Positions 47,082 through 59,350 of a stretch of DNA of 64,000 bases are shown one piece after another. Numbering within the stretch: position 1 is the first letter of the stretch; every line of letters begins with the position of its first letter. Made by a program: the position numbers and the translations under genes. The notes beneath the pieces are model-generated. The model did no database searches and was not told the DNA's origin. It saw only the letters and a program-made list of their open reading frames with translations. Source of the stretch: Anisakis pegreffii (lineage: Eukaryota > Nematoda > Chromadorea > Rhabditida > Anisakidae); the NCBI GenBank assembly GCA_035041965.1, contig JAPYMA010001806.1:1-64000 (forward strand). The letters run 5' to 3'.

Positions 47082-48581
47082 TCAGCTAAGACCCAAATAA
47101 GGAACGAAAAATTTTTTGATGAAGAACAACTGGAATGAACGAACCGAAACGATAAAGAAAACGATTAGGAGCGATATGAATGAGAGAATGTACGCGGTTA
47201 CGACGAACAGAAAATGTGTCACTGAATATGCGAGACTTGTTGATGTGATTATGGCACAATGACGAGTTTCGGCCATTTCAGTGTTGTTCATTGCAGATGC
47301 ACGTGCCCAAACCGTAGACAACTGAATTGCTTGAAGAAACTGTGAATTTGAAGAGAATTTCTCACATTCTAGTTTGAGAGTAACCAAACATTCAGTTCTA
47401 AAAGTTCATGCTAAAGATAATTAATCAGTTGATCACATAGATCAATCAATCTTTCACCTTATTTTAGCTGATCACAAGCTCCATTCAGTTGATTCGAAAA
47501 CGTTTAGTGATCATTTGAGAAGTTCTGAGCAAATCTGCTAAGAAACCAACCACTACGAACAGGATGATTCCAAGAAGATAGAAAATCTTAGATTTTGTCG
47601 TCCAATACGTCGAGTAACGACCCGGTTTCGCAACCGCAGTAATACGTTCAATTGCAATTAAAATCGTAATAGATCCAGGTATTTCCGTACCCATTATTAA
47701 TGGAATCACCCAGTATTTCTGCAAATTTGTCAAATTGCAACTATCTAAAAGAATTCTCAAATTCAAAATAACAGTAAAAACAGCACAGTTATGATATAAC
47801 CCATAAAATTTTCAAAAAGTATGTTACATTTCCCGGCAAAGTATAATCACTCTGAGAAGAAGGAAGTTTCAAAAAGTTTCAATCTAAAAATGTTCCGAGT
47901 TTTAACTGAAGCCTAGAATTACATTAATCGAGATGGAGAATATCACCAACAAAAAATGAGACAGCCATCATCTGGCACGAAACGTCTGTTATTAGAATGT
48001 CAAACCAGCAATTTTGTTTGCTAATAATCAGTTAAGGGAAATTCAGAAGAACAGCGTGAATGAATTTAATCCACTTTTGGATAAAATGATAATTAAAACG
48101 AAAAGCGATAATTAAAACAAGAACCATCAAATTTTGACACACTGTACTATGACTTAATGTCATAAGTTTGTTCGAATAGCAAGGCAATTAAACTGTGGCC
48201 ACTGAATCGAACTAAGCATCTACAGCCTTCCTTACCACTCCCCTCCTGTCACAGCCCCCCTCCCCCCAAAAAAAAGCAAATATTCCGAACCGTAAAGAAG
48301 CAGTCATGAAACGATATCGGATCGTAGAACGTTCCGTTGAACAGTTCCATAATGCGACCAATTCCGGTCAAGATATACGCAACACCGTTGACAATTTCAC
48401 CCAAATCAAACGCGATAAACATTATGTGAAGATTTCTTTGCTTATCCAGCACAAGTACGCACATATCAAACACCGAACAGCAAATGGTTATGAAGCCCAA
48501 AGCCATATATAAACCGCACATAAATTTTGTGGCATCCTCAGAGCTTGACATGAACGCTGTCATGTTTTCGTTGAGATGCAA
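47082..48581 (-). CDS. Nematode rhodopsin-like 7TM receptor, short
   Basis: Likely G-protein-coupled receptor of the nematode serpentine superfamily. Minus-strand exons: 48581-48291, 47718-47502 and 47368-47082; phases agree and give 264 residues. Exon 1 has an N-terminal NMT glycosylation site, TM1 (GLYMALGFITICCSVFDMCV) and TM2. Exon 2 opens at TM3 and ends it with the motif ERITAV.KP.RY, in the place of the DRY motif, then TM4 (FYLLGIILFVVVGFLADLL). Exon 3 has two or three hydrophobic spans and stops after LFFIKKFFVPYLGLS. At 264 residues it is shorter than the usual 300-330, and one helix near TM5 is unclear, so an exon may be missing or the gene may be decaying. Subfamily not determined; srsx-like is a guess. 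It lies on the opposite strand to the Srx-like gene at 17.5 kb. Confidence 0.6.
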
Positions 48582-51500
48582 GCTCTGAGAGGCTTGAGAC
48601 TGTAATATGTGAGCACGCGTCGTTGTGTTTCTTTCGGAAACTATCTAAAAATTGCAGAAAAAAAGTTCGAATTCGAACAACTTTAAATATCGATAACACT
48701 CAAAATAAAATGATGTTCACGAACAAATTTCAATATATACTTGGTCAATTACCTAAAAGAAGATCTTCGTCAATTCAATAAATGAATCATTTGCTAGCAA
48801 TAATGTGTACACTTTAAACACATTTTCAATCAAACACACTTCGCAATATGCCCTAACGATTTCCAATTGCACATGCGAGCATGCTCATCGATCATGCAAC
48901 TAAACTTCAGATTCAAAGCAGAGCGTACATGCACTCAATGAAAACATCAAGCGAGCGCCTAATGAGAGTGAACAAAAAATCATGAAAAATCAGAGAATTA
49001 TCTGTCTTTTTTTTTTAACAAGCACATACTAACACAACCATTGGTCACTAAGCAAAATTTCCAGGCAATATTTCGAACTACAACTCAAGTTGTATTCATT
49101 CACAAGAGAGTTGAGTCAGAGCGATATGATCTTCATTAGCAGCATTTAAATGAAAAATCTATTGTAAAATGCCAAGCGTCATATCAACTAGGCAATTCTT
49201 CTTCCAGGAAGCGGCAGTTCGACCTTCATATCTCTTTGCGAAGGTCTCTTATGAGGCCTCCGCAACAGGTGCATACCGTAGTAGTGACACCAATGGTGGG
49301 TGACACACAAGCACACACTTGTGAAGATTCGCTGATTAAATTATCACGTTCTTCAAACCTCCGCCCATTCAGCTTTATAGTTCAAGTAACGAATTCGCCG
49401 TCAGAAATACTGATACTCTGACTTACTGATATGCAACTGAAGTTGGTAACCACATAAACTGTGAAGCTAACTTGGATAAATTCAGAACTATGGGTGAAAT
49501 GACGGAAAATATTCTTAAATGAGACACTTCTTTATTAGCAGCGAAAACAAGTATCGATTCATTCAGCAAACAATGCCATTGAGCAGTTGTTACAACTCAA
49601 AACTTAATGGAACTCAAGTTAGCGCAATCATCCATCAGCCGTTATGTTCAGTCAAGTTGCAGGATGGATTTCGATCATCCGATTCAAATGACCGTGTTTT
49701 GCATGAATTCTTTTATGGTGACATTTTCGCTGAATTTTTTAGTCATTTTTTGAACCTTTATTCGCAAGTATAATTGAATTCTGTATGCACTATAAACTGC
49801 TCAATCGAGAATTTCGTTCAAGTAGTGACGAATAACCGAATCAGATCAGCCTTTGGGACGATCAGAAGAGCGCACTCCTAGGTAAACGATATGTTGCAAT
49901 GTGGATATTTATCTAGAAAGGTTCATTCAAAATCATACATCACCAAGAAATTCAACGCGTCAACTTGACTAGGTCTATTGCGATCGTGGAAGTGATCGTT
50001 AACTGACTATGAGACTATTGCAAAAAAAATCGCAATGCAACACAAGATATTGATGAAATTGATTGACTCCGTACAGAATCAAAAGAAAATCTTATCAAGA
50101 TTTGCGCACGACTTGAAGTTTATCGAATCTGATCACAGCAATCCAGAATTTAAAGTAAATCGGACGAATTCGTTACGAGTTGATTAAGAATCAGATACTG
50201 AACGCTGTGGGCGTTCAATGTCCAATTAAGAATCGCTGTGAGCGTTCGGCAAAATATTTTTTGTTCTCACCAGCTATATTTAACACCTTGCGTCATAAGC
50301 CCTTCTAGGGTACTTTCAATAGATTCTCATAACTGGTGGATTACAATTATGGCTAATGAACAGATGGATATGCAAAGAAATAACCAAATATCGTGAGAAC
50401 AAAACGCAGACGATGAGTGTATTTTTTACGCATTCAAGATTTATTAAATTGAATGCCTGGAATCCATCTGCTTTTTCAAATCTATTCATCTTAAGAGTGT
50501 TCTGAAACCAAAGAAGAGATTTCACGAACATTTACCAATATCTTTGCATGTTGATTAATTCACGTACGACTAGCTTGCATTGTCTGAAAAGGCTATCAGA
50601 GCTAACTGATGTTATTAAAGATGCATCAATTCCAAAATCATTGCTTATGCACTTTCTGAATCGTTAACAATGTTTCAAGCGTGTGAATTTTCTTAAAGTT
50701 TCAATTGTCTCCAATTTTCACCGTACTCGTATCACTCACACCAAGTTTCGATAGATAGAAATTGTATGCAATTGTATTTGTGTGTTTGATTATAATTGTA
50801 TTTGTTGGAAGGTTCCGTTGCCACAACTTTTGGGATATTCTTTGCCGTTTATTTCTGAGTTCTGCTCATGTGAACATGATGATTTGATGAGATTGCTGGC
50901 TGTTTGTGTTGATCAAGAGTGGGGCAGAGCTTGGGAATGTCGATGGGAATATCGTTGAGCTTCAGAATATCGCTGAACTTTCAGTGAACTCATCTATAAT
51001 CATCAGAATTCACAAATGGGCGAGATTCTCTCAGTGATACCACATTGAATTCGAACCGAATATCCAGCTGGCTATAATGAGTTTTTCGAACTTTTCACAC
51101 GTTACGTGCTGTATAGTCATCGGAACACGCATATCGCTGAAAACTGCGATCACAAACGAAATCAGTGATCACATCTTAAAGCTCAGCATGTGCGATCCAT
51201 GGTTTCGACTGTAGTGTGATTATTTCTAAAGTGATCCTGATTATTCCCCAATGATATAAGGTGATTATTCTCATTTGAAGTTTGTGCGACTCTTATTTCA
51301 TTGCTTTTTGATCTAAATGTATTTTTTTAGAGCAATCGAAATTGCTGAACATTCTGGAACCGTTATTTTCAACATTCAAAGGTTGTTCACCTCACATATC
51401 AAGCATTCCAAAAGTGCAAAAGACTTAGGGACTTCTTTTTTTCAACTATTCCAGCTAATTTTTCACATTATTATTACGACTCAAAACAAAAAAAGCTCGG

Positions 51501-51584
51501 AAATGTTTAGTATAATTTGAATAAAATGAATGAAGGGAAACGCGATTACGAATCTATCAAACTCCTGAACTTATTTGAACAATA
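48582..51584. other. Intergenic, no supported gene
   Basis: AT-rich, with a slightly GC-richer patch at about 49200-49310 that has no recognisable frame. Open frames are all below 90 codons without similarity. Confidence 0.4.
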
Positions 51585-51761
51585 GTGATGGCATCCGAGT
51601 GTGATTTCACGTCGATCGGAATCCGACCGAATTGACATTTTGATTCTCCGATAGCCGAAATTCAGACTGATCTTTCGGATTGTTCAGTCGGCATCTGAAT
51701 GCCGGCATTCCGACTGAGAATGTCGTATTTTTCGAATGGACTGCCGATCGGATGCCATCAC
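51585..51761. mobile_element. MITE-like element, copy B of the GTGATGGCATC family
   Basis: Perfect 13-bp terminal inverted repeats, GTGATGGCATCCG and CGGATGCCATCAC, enclose 177 bp of GC-richer sequence with words such as CATTCCGACTGAGAATG. No coding frame. Shortest of the three copies. Confidence 0.78.
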
Positions 51762-52524
51762 AACTCAACAATACTTGCACATTCATCGGATACGGTGTAA
51801 TTCATTGTTCATTGGATACGGTGCAATTCAGATTAAGCATTAATGTCGACTAATTACTGCGAATGCGCACATTCAAGCGGAAATTTTCGTCGTCAAAAAA
51901 CGCCGTTATATTGCAGTGAGTTGTATGGCACTTTTTAGTCGCATAAAAATGAACGAATTCGAAGGTAATTGCAATGGTTCGTGATCATTCAACGATTGTA
52001 AAACAATTTGCCAACGATTCTCTAGTTGTGGTGAGAAGCAGCGAATTCATTCGTCGAATTATTCAAATCATGGAAGAAATGAATTTCGATAGTTTCTCAG
52101 TGAAGCGATGCGCGAATGACTTTTTTAATCTGATTTTGGCAGTTAGTTATAGTGAAATGCACTCAAATACACTTCGAATAATGCAAATTCAATCAAATGC
52201 ATGAAATCAAATGCTTCCCTGGAATGATTCGTATGTGAAAATTCAAACTTTTAATTTTCACACTTCATGAGATTCGTCTTCAATAAAAACTGCCACAGAA
52301 AATGATCAAAACTAGCCGAGGTAATTGAATCTTACGCTGACGTGTGAATTCGAATTTATGTGAAGATTTAATGGTTAAGGAATTAACAAGAAAAACTGTA
52401 GGAAGAAATTGAGAAAATAGAAATGCTCATGACAGAAGAAGTGCTAAATCTTCAAACCATCAACACTGCTAGAACATCACCTAATTAAGTGATACTTCTT
52501 TGTTCGATAGTTTGAGCTCTCAGC

Positions 52525-52590
52525 GACACCAACTTATTCAGTGATCCAATGATCACAACTGACCATTGAATCACTGAATAAGTTGGTGTC
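52525..52590. other. 31-bp near-perfect inverted repeat with 4-nt loop
   Basis: The left arm starts GACACCAACTTATTCAGTGA (52525-52555) and pairs with 52560-52590 apart from two positions that would be G:U or A:C in RNA. The shape is that of a short hairpin precursor. It lies 50 bp left of MITE copy C. Confidence 0.85.
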
Positions 52591-52640
52591 ATTGAAAGTT
52601 GATGATTTGACATGACTCAACAGATTATGTGTACATACTT

Positions 52641-52879
52641 GTGATGGCATCTGAGCGAAATTTTGTGTCGACTGGAATCCGATCGATATGACTTTTCGTA
52701 ATTCCGACTGTCGAAACGGTTCGGTCGGAATTCAACCGATTCGACATCTTGAAATTGAAATTCCGACAGTCGGAGTTACGGCTGACCTTGCAAACTGCTC
52801 GGTCAGAATCCGATCGTCGGAATCCCGACTGCTATTGTCGGATCTTTCCGATTGATTACCGGTTGGATGCCGCCATCAC
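52641..52879. mobile_element. MITE-like element, copy C of the GTGATGGCATC family
   Basis: Ends GTGATGGCATCTGA and GGATGCCGCCATCAC. The 239-bp interior is full of ATTCCGAC/GTCGGAAT words in both orientations, such as AATTCCGACTGTCG and TTCCGACAGTCGGAG. No coding capacity. Confidence 0.75.
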
Positions 52880-53932
52880 TAGTGCATAGACATTGTAATC
52901 ATATAGGACAATTGCAAAGCGTACTGTATGATTATAATGTGAATTGAGTGAGGGATTATGTGAGACAGAATAGATCACGTAACGGTCACGTTGAACGAGA
53001 CGGGAATGACGATTCAGAGACGACTTCGGGATAGTCGAAGGATGACAACTCGATGGGCGGTGCATCAAGATGGCTGCTGCATTCAGACAATAGTAAATTT
53101 TTAAAGGCTGCATTGTTTTCCAGTATTATATGCGCTTTAACGATTTTCTTTGCTGAAACATCGGGCGAGCCAGTATTCGTGCAGCAGTCATATTGAACGG
53201 ATTTAATGAATGACAGCTAGACGAGATTAATAATCCTAAAGAAGGATATCAATGACCGCATGACGGATGGATTCGTTGCTGTCAACAAAAATATCCACGA
53301 GGACGTCTATTCATCAGACTAATCACTGAAATCAGATGCTCGCTCTCTTTTATCAGCACACCTTCATTGCTAAGCGTTGCAATAGATTGACGGTGCACCA
53401 AATTAAATGACAAATTTTTGTGTCGAAAGGACTAATTGAATTGTGATTTTTGTTGCATAGTATTTGAAATGAAATATCTTTGCGAGTACATAAGATCGTT
53501 GAACGACTAATGCTAATGCCTCAATTTGGGTAGCGAAACTGAATGACAGTTGAAAATGGCGCATAGGAAGATCTCCTCAATACGCGTAAAAATTCATTTA
53601 GATCGGTATACTTATTTTATCAGCAAAACTTCAGGCTCTTATCATATGAGGACACTCGGCATGAGCGATGTCATTCCATACGAGTGTGATCAATGCGAAG
53701 AGAAAAATGTGTCGTTAAGCCAAATTTTTAAACGTTTTGATCTGTATAATCTGTCAGCAGGCATTTGCTTACAAAGAAGGATTCTACAGAGGAGTTATTG
53801 CAAAGATTATGTCAGATACCATCTCAGTTAGATACTCTAGATTAATACTTCAGATCTTTCTTCAGTACACGTAATATGCTTAATCTTTCGTTCTCACAAT
53901 AATCTTCTGGTCAGTTACACGGAACAGGTGCA
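52880..53932. other. Intergenic, no supported gene
   Basis: A GC-richer piece at about 52970-53090 and a 93-codon frame at 53550-53831 (with a CDQCEE pair) are the only notable frames; neither matches a family I know. Confidence 0.35.
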
Positions 53933-53978
53933 TGAGCACTATTGCCGGATGTCTTTAGACATCCGGCAATAGTGCTCA
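53933..53978. other. Perfect 22-bp inverted repeat with 2-nt centre
   Basis: TGAGCACTATTGCCGGATGT(CT) is followed by TT and then its exact complement. A GC-rich core in AT-rich flanks, and able to form a cruciform. Confidence 0.9.
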
Positions 53979-55940
53979 ACAACTTCAGTACAATTCTAGT
54001 ACTAAGAAGTGAAAATGGAGTTCACGCTATGCAAATGATCGATAATGTTGCAAAAACTAAAAATTTTTTTCCTCCTCTTAAATGAGAGAAGCGATGATAA
54101 TCCCGAAGCGAGGTTCGGATTATTTTAGCAGAGTTCATGAATTGGGAGCTCTGCAAAGCTGGATCTTCAGAACAACGCTTTGATTTCATGCCACCGACTG
54201 AGAAATGAATTGTTGTATTAAATATGATCCTAACGAATTCTGAAAAAATCTGCTTTTGTGTTTAAGAATTGTTTCCACTCACGCAAACTTCAACCATTAC
54301 CCAATTGAAATAACCGAATTAATTCCTTGCAACTTCCTTGAATCCACTGTAAAATTACCTAAAAACTCATTTGATTGCATCTCTCAACAACATAAACTAC
54401 AATGTACACAAACGTAGTTTATGTTTTTTGCTAATTGTAAGCTTTCAACACGAATAAAAATCTCATTTTCAATTTCGTCATTTTTCTTTCCATCTGTCAT
54501 GTTCAAATTAAGAATATTGTGTCATACATGAACTATTCTTGGTGGTTGATTTCACTGACAAGGTAATCGATGCATTAAAAATGAGGATTTGTAAAATCGT
54601 TAAAGAACCTTTTCGAAACTTTGCTCTTCATTCATATCTGGTCAAGCAGGATGTTTGGATGAAAGTTTTTGCGACAGAATTCACATGGACAAAACTTTCA
54701 TAAGGGAAACGCAAAGGAAACTTCACAATCATTTTAGAACATTTGTGAATGTTTTGATAGTACTTGATCGGTGTACTGCAGGGATGGATGAACTTGGGGC
54801 TCAGCTCAAAGTCTCCATTCAACAGTCACATCGGATGCTCTCGAAATACTCTAGTTTCGAGAACACAAGCTGAAGTCAGCCTATGCAGAAGGATTAGACA
54901 GATAGTGGACATGAAAATGATAAATCTGCCACGGACATTGTGAACATTCACATTGACGGCGGGCGGAAACCTTTCAGAACACGTTTTGGTGTTTGTTTCT
55001 GCTCCAGTTACTCAAATGAAATTGCATATGGCTCGCTGAAAATTTTCATCCTTCACGGTCACAATCAGAAAATTTCCTGCATGAGCTGCTGCTATCCAGC
55101 GTTTTTGTACAGCATTTATTTCCGTTACTAATGACGGCTGTTTCGGTTGTGTAATACGCGGAACGCTGTTACTTTAGCACTACCACTCATTCGTACATAA
55201 TAGATTTCAAATTAGATTTAATTTTTATAATCAGATTTCAAAAGAATGAACGTTCAACAATTTTAATTTCTTTCCCATTTAATTTCTTTTTTAATTTCAT
55301 TTGAACTTGACGTTTTGAGAACGTTTTTTTTTGCACCTGCTCAAGAGCAATCTAATTTCTACAGGCATGCTCGAACATTCTTCAAAATCAAAATTCATCA
55401 ATTCAAAAACTAAATGATTCCATTTCCTTTCATATTCGGAAGTGTTATTCCCTTACTTTCATTTACAATTAAGTCAGTGAATGCGAAACATTTCAGATAT
55501 TCTACTGGTGGTCAATAAATTTCAATAGTCTCGTATGGGATGCCTTAATCACGCATTGACTAGATCCGATCGATGCTACTAGCACTCTTTCGATCAGTCT
55601 ATTTAGTAGGTTTAACTTCCAAAAAGCGTTCAGGGCAGAGTATTTCATTTATTGAAACTTTCTTGAGATATATTCTTCCAAGTACGAGCATTTTAGAAAA
55701 CGGGAAAAATATTCTGTACCAATGCATTTTGTATCCGACCAGTTCAGTGCAGGCATCTCCATTAAGCTGTCATTCTTATTCGAAGTCATTTGAACTGGAA
55801 TGTCGTCATTACACCAGGGAATTTCTTCGGGTTTTAATTAAACGAAGTAGGGTCTGTCTAATAATAAATTATATGAAACGTCATATCGCAATCAGTTCTC
55901 TGCATTAATCAGTGACGATATTCCGATTAAGTGCCGAATT
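53979..55940. other. Intergenic, upstream of parkin
   Basis: A 111-codon frame at 55573-55908 (+) ends 46 bp before the parkin ATG, and a 72-codon frame lies at 54655-54873. I recognise neither. Confidence 0.35.
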
Positions 55941-55944
55941 TCAG
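55935..55944 (+). promoter_or_regulatory. Likely trans-splice acceptor of parkin
   Basis: gccgaatttcag ends at 55944, ten bases before the ATG at 55955. Acceptors this close to a start codon are typical of spliced-leader addition in nematodes. Confidence 0.5.
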
Positions 55945-55954
55945 TGCCATATAA

Positions 55955-58296
55955 ATGCAGCTTTTAATAACGGTACGTAATCGTTCACGTGACCATTACG
56001 CTAATTTGAGTCGATTGGTAAATCTGCAAATTGATGTGCCCGAAAAAGGAACCGTGAACGATGTGGCTGAAATTCTATCGAAACGGGTGAAAGTACCGCC
56101 GCAGTCGTTTCGAATCATTCTTTGTGGAAAAGTTCTCGGAGGAGCCACCCCGCTAAAATCACTCCTTCTCGGACCACAAACGTTGGTATTAAATGAAGAC
56201 AGTCTGAGAAAGAGTCCGATCGAATATCATAATATTCGATCATCTCTTATTACATTAATCATAATAAATCACCTCATAATCAGATCTTCCTCAAATAAAA
56301 CATATTCCATTCTTTATGTTCTCGAATACGGTGTCCAAACAGCATTCGTAATCCACAACTTTCCTGCATGAAAAGTTCAGAATTTTTATTAAAATCTTAA
56401 TATTGCCTCTTCATTGTATCGAAGAATACTACTCCTAAATATACGGAGCATCCTTCTTCAAATAGAAATAAACGAAGAAATTCGTCGCTGAATCTGAAAC
56501 TAAAACGAGAATTTTCAGATCATTATCGGCCATTGTCGTCGATGTATGTGAAGAATCGTCAACAGAGTCGTCATCGAATGTCGAACACACCTCTATCAAA
56601 ACCACCCAATACAACGATACGGCGCGCACAGATGTGCCATCGTTTCAGGTGTTCTGCAAAAATTGCAATTCACTGGCACGTGGTAAGCTACGGGTCTATT
56701 GTTCTTCTTGTGCATCCAGCTCAATTCTACTCAATCGAGATCCACAACAGTGGAGTGATGTACTGAAGCTGTGAGTGTTCGACCTGATTTGCGTGATTTA
56801 TCTTCACTCAATACTATTCTGTCATTGAAATACTAGAAGTTTTCCAACCAACATCGAAAATTAACCGATATCATCGTTTCAGACGAACGATAAAAGGTGA
56901 ATGCGAGAATTGTGAAGAGGAGACTTTCGCTGAATTTTGTTTCAAATGCATTAAATGTGATCAGGTATGGTGAATTCTCAAAATATCATCCATGAGCGCT
57001 TCCCGTTTCGTGCATTTTTTGAGTGATTTTTGCTGAAGTGTTGATATAATTGCAGAAAGCAGTACCTCTAACTCATGTGCGTGGATATCGAGGTGAAGGC
57101 GAATGTTCGATCTGTGGTGAAACCTCGCTGAAGGTACATTAATGAATAAATGAATCTCTTCATCTTACATTCTTCTGATTATTTGGTATGAATCGAATTG
57201 TATCTGATAAGCCGAGCTGCTTATCAGATCATATCACCATTATCACAAACACTGAATGATCTAAAACTTAAAGGTAGTTGTTGACGTTGGATGTGGCCAT
57301 CAAACTTGTATAGATTGTTTCGTTGCTTACATGGAGGCATCGTTCGAACAAAACTCGTTCATAATCCTTCCACCACATGGATATACGCTATCGTGTCCGG
57401 TTTACGGATGCAGAGGTATCTTTCCTGTGTTCCGAATGTTGATTTTTTGGCTGTTGTTGAAGTGAATACACCTTTCTTGAGCTGATTCATACGAAAGAAA
57501 ATGTTTCTGAAAATAAAACTGTTTTCAAAGCCCAGAGCGACGTATATCTGAGGTTGATCTGAAGACCTGAATCGAAGTATACCAGTAGTAATACTCATGA
57601 TTAGCAATGGTAATACAATGGTATAGAAAATAACTTGGATAGAAATAATAAAAATACTGATAGTATTACCAATAATTAAGGTTGTATTACCGATGCGCAC
57701 ACATACTATTTGCTGGGCCGGAAACGCTACGATGAATATCAAAGACAGGCTGCCGAGAAGTTCGTAGCGCTTCAAAACGAAGGCTTTTTCTGTCCATATT
57801 CCGAGTGTGGTGCAGCCTTTTTGGTAGAACAGGAAGTCAAGGACGACACGAAGGTTAGACTTAGCACGATCGATCGCAACTGAATTTTTGTCTTGCTGCG
57901 AAAATTTTGATTCATCATAAGAAAGTTTCATTTTCATCTGTAATTTCATTCGTTATTCGATCACCTTCCCAAATCTTTTGAATTATTCCTGGGTAGTGCG
58001 TAATGCCCTGTGGAATAATTTCACTGAATCAAAGATGATAAATTTAGATTCTCTGTCCAGAATGTCACCGACTTTTCTGTGCCACTTGTCGTCGTGAACA
58101 CTGCGTTTGTGCCGAGAATGATGCCACTCAGTTGACAATCAAAGTCACCTGCCGAAAATGTCCCACCTGTGGGGTGTCAACCGAACGCAACGGTGGTTGT
58201 TCGCATATTCACTGTACGAACTGTGATGCGCATTGGTGTTTCATTTGTTGTAAGCCGTGGAGTGAACAATGTCAATGGGATCATTGGTTTGACTAG
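55955..58296 (+). CDS. pdr-1: Parkin, RBR E3 ubiquitin ligase
   Basis: E3 ligase of the PINK1 mitophagy pathway, acting at mitochondria. Exons: 55955 to about 56185, about 56478-56770, 56883-56964, 57056-57133, 57274-57415, 57681-57853, 58048-58296; about 415 residues. The first intron boundary is uncertain (an alternative acceptor is at 56518). Domains: N-terminal ubiquitin-like fold (about 1-85); RING0 with [14 protein letters not shown] and GECENC; RING1 [39 protein letters not shown]2 [17 protein letters not shown], ending QWDHWFD, against the human end GDHWFDV. The catalytic Cys and following His are present. Odd: the linker from IBR to RING2 is about 15 residues, against about 40 in human, and has no Trp, so the REP element is missing; the position of human Glu444 is His; Thr occupies the site of Ser65. 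The C. elegans PDR-1 is 386 residues. Confidence 0.9.
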
Positions 58297-59350
58297 AGGC
58301 AACTTTGCGCTGGGCTGAACCACTTCGTTTGATTATTTCCTTTCTCAAATCCATTCTTACAGTTGGAACTACTGTTCAATTTTACTGTATAATTAGCTGT
58401 ACGAGTAGTGTAAAATTACATTTGCAGTGGTATATTACCGTGACTATACGTTACTGATGTAAAAATATTTTCTATTTATGGCATATTGTAATAGAAGATG
58501 TGAAAAGCGTCTGAAATATTGTTCGTATTTGTTGTTTAATTCAAATTTGTAAACCGGTCAAACATATACGACCGTTTATTTTTTGAGAACGGGCAAATCC
58601 GCTTTGATGAATCGTTGTTCTTTTGATAATTGTTATCATACATGTACGATACTTATATTGTTTTTTATTTGGATCTTGCCGGTCAAATCCTCATCAAGTG
58701 TGTGAGAATTCAATTATTTGTTGTAAAAGCCAAGTGGAAATCCAGTCATTTCAAGGAATGAATCCTTCAGTCGTAATTATATTTGAGTTGATGTCTCATG
58801 TATACTTCTCTCATTTTCATTATAAACCTAGTGTCAATGATTCTGTTATTCCCTCATATTTCGTTATTTGCTCACGAATTCTCAAGTGATTCGACACCAT
58901 TTTTTGTGATTCTATTGTATTATCCATGAACAAAAAATGAGATGATTTCGATAAAGTTCTTCCGTAACGACAAAGTCTCTACTTCAAACTATCGTAAAAT
59001 GTCAGCAAAGCAATTCTAACTTGTGGTATCAGACAAATGGTCTTGCTATTCAAGACACGAATTGCGAGCCTTTAATTGTCAAAATATTAACCACATTTTG
59101 GTTCGGATTTCCGAAATGACGATCAAAAGCTGCTCTTAATTCAGTGACGATACGTCGAGCTGCAAAACACAAACTCAAGAAAGTTTTATCATAATTCAAA
59201 ACCAATTTGTTTTCTTTGTCTTCTCCTCATCAAAGATTTCATCGATATATTATAATAACAGTTCATTCACAACAACGATTTGTATATCAACATAACAGTT
59301 TGTTTAGTAACAACAACAAAACAACCAATAACAACAAATTCTAACGTATT
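58297..59350. other. Convergent 3' region of parkin and pescadillo
   Basis: AT-rich and without a supported gene. It holds both 3' flanks; no clear polyA signal could be assigned to either side. Confidence 0.4.
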
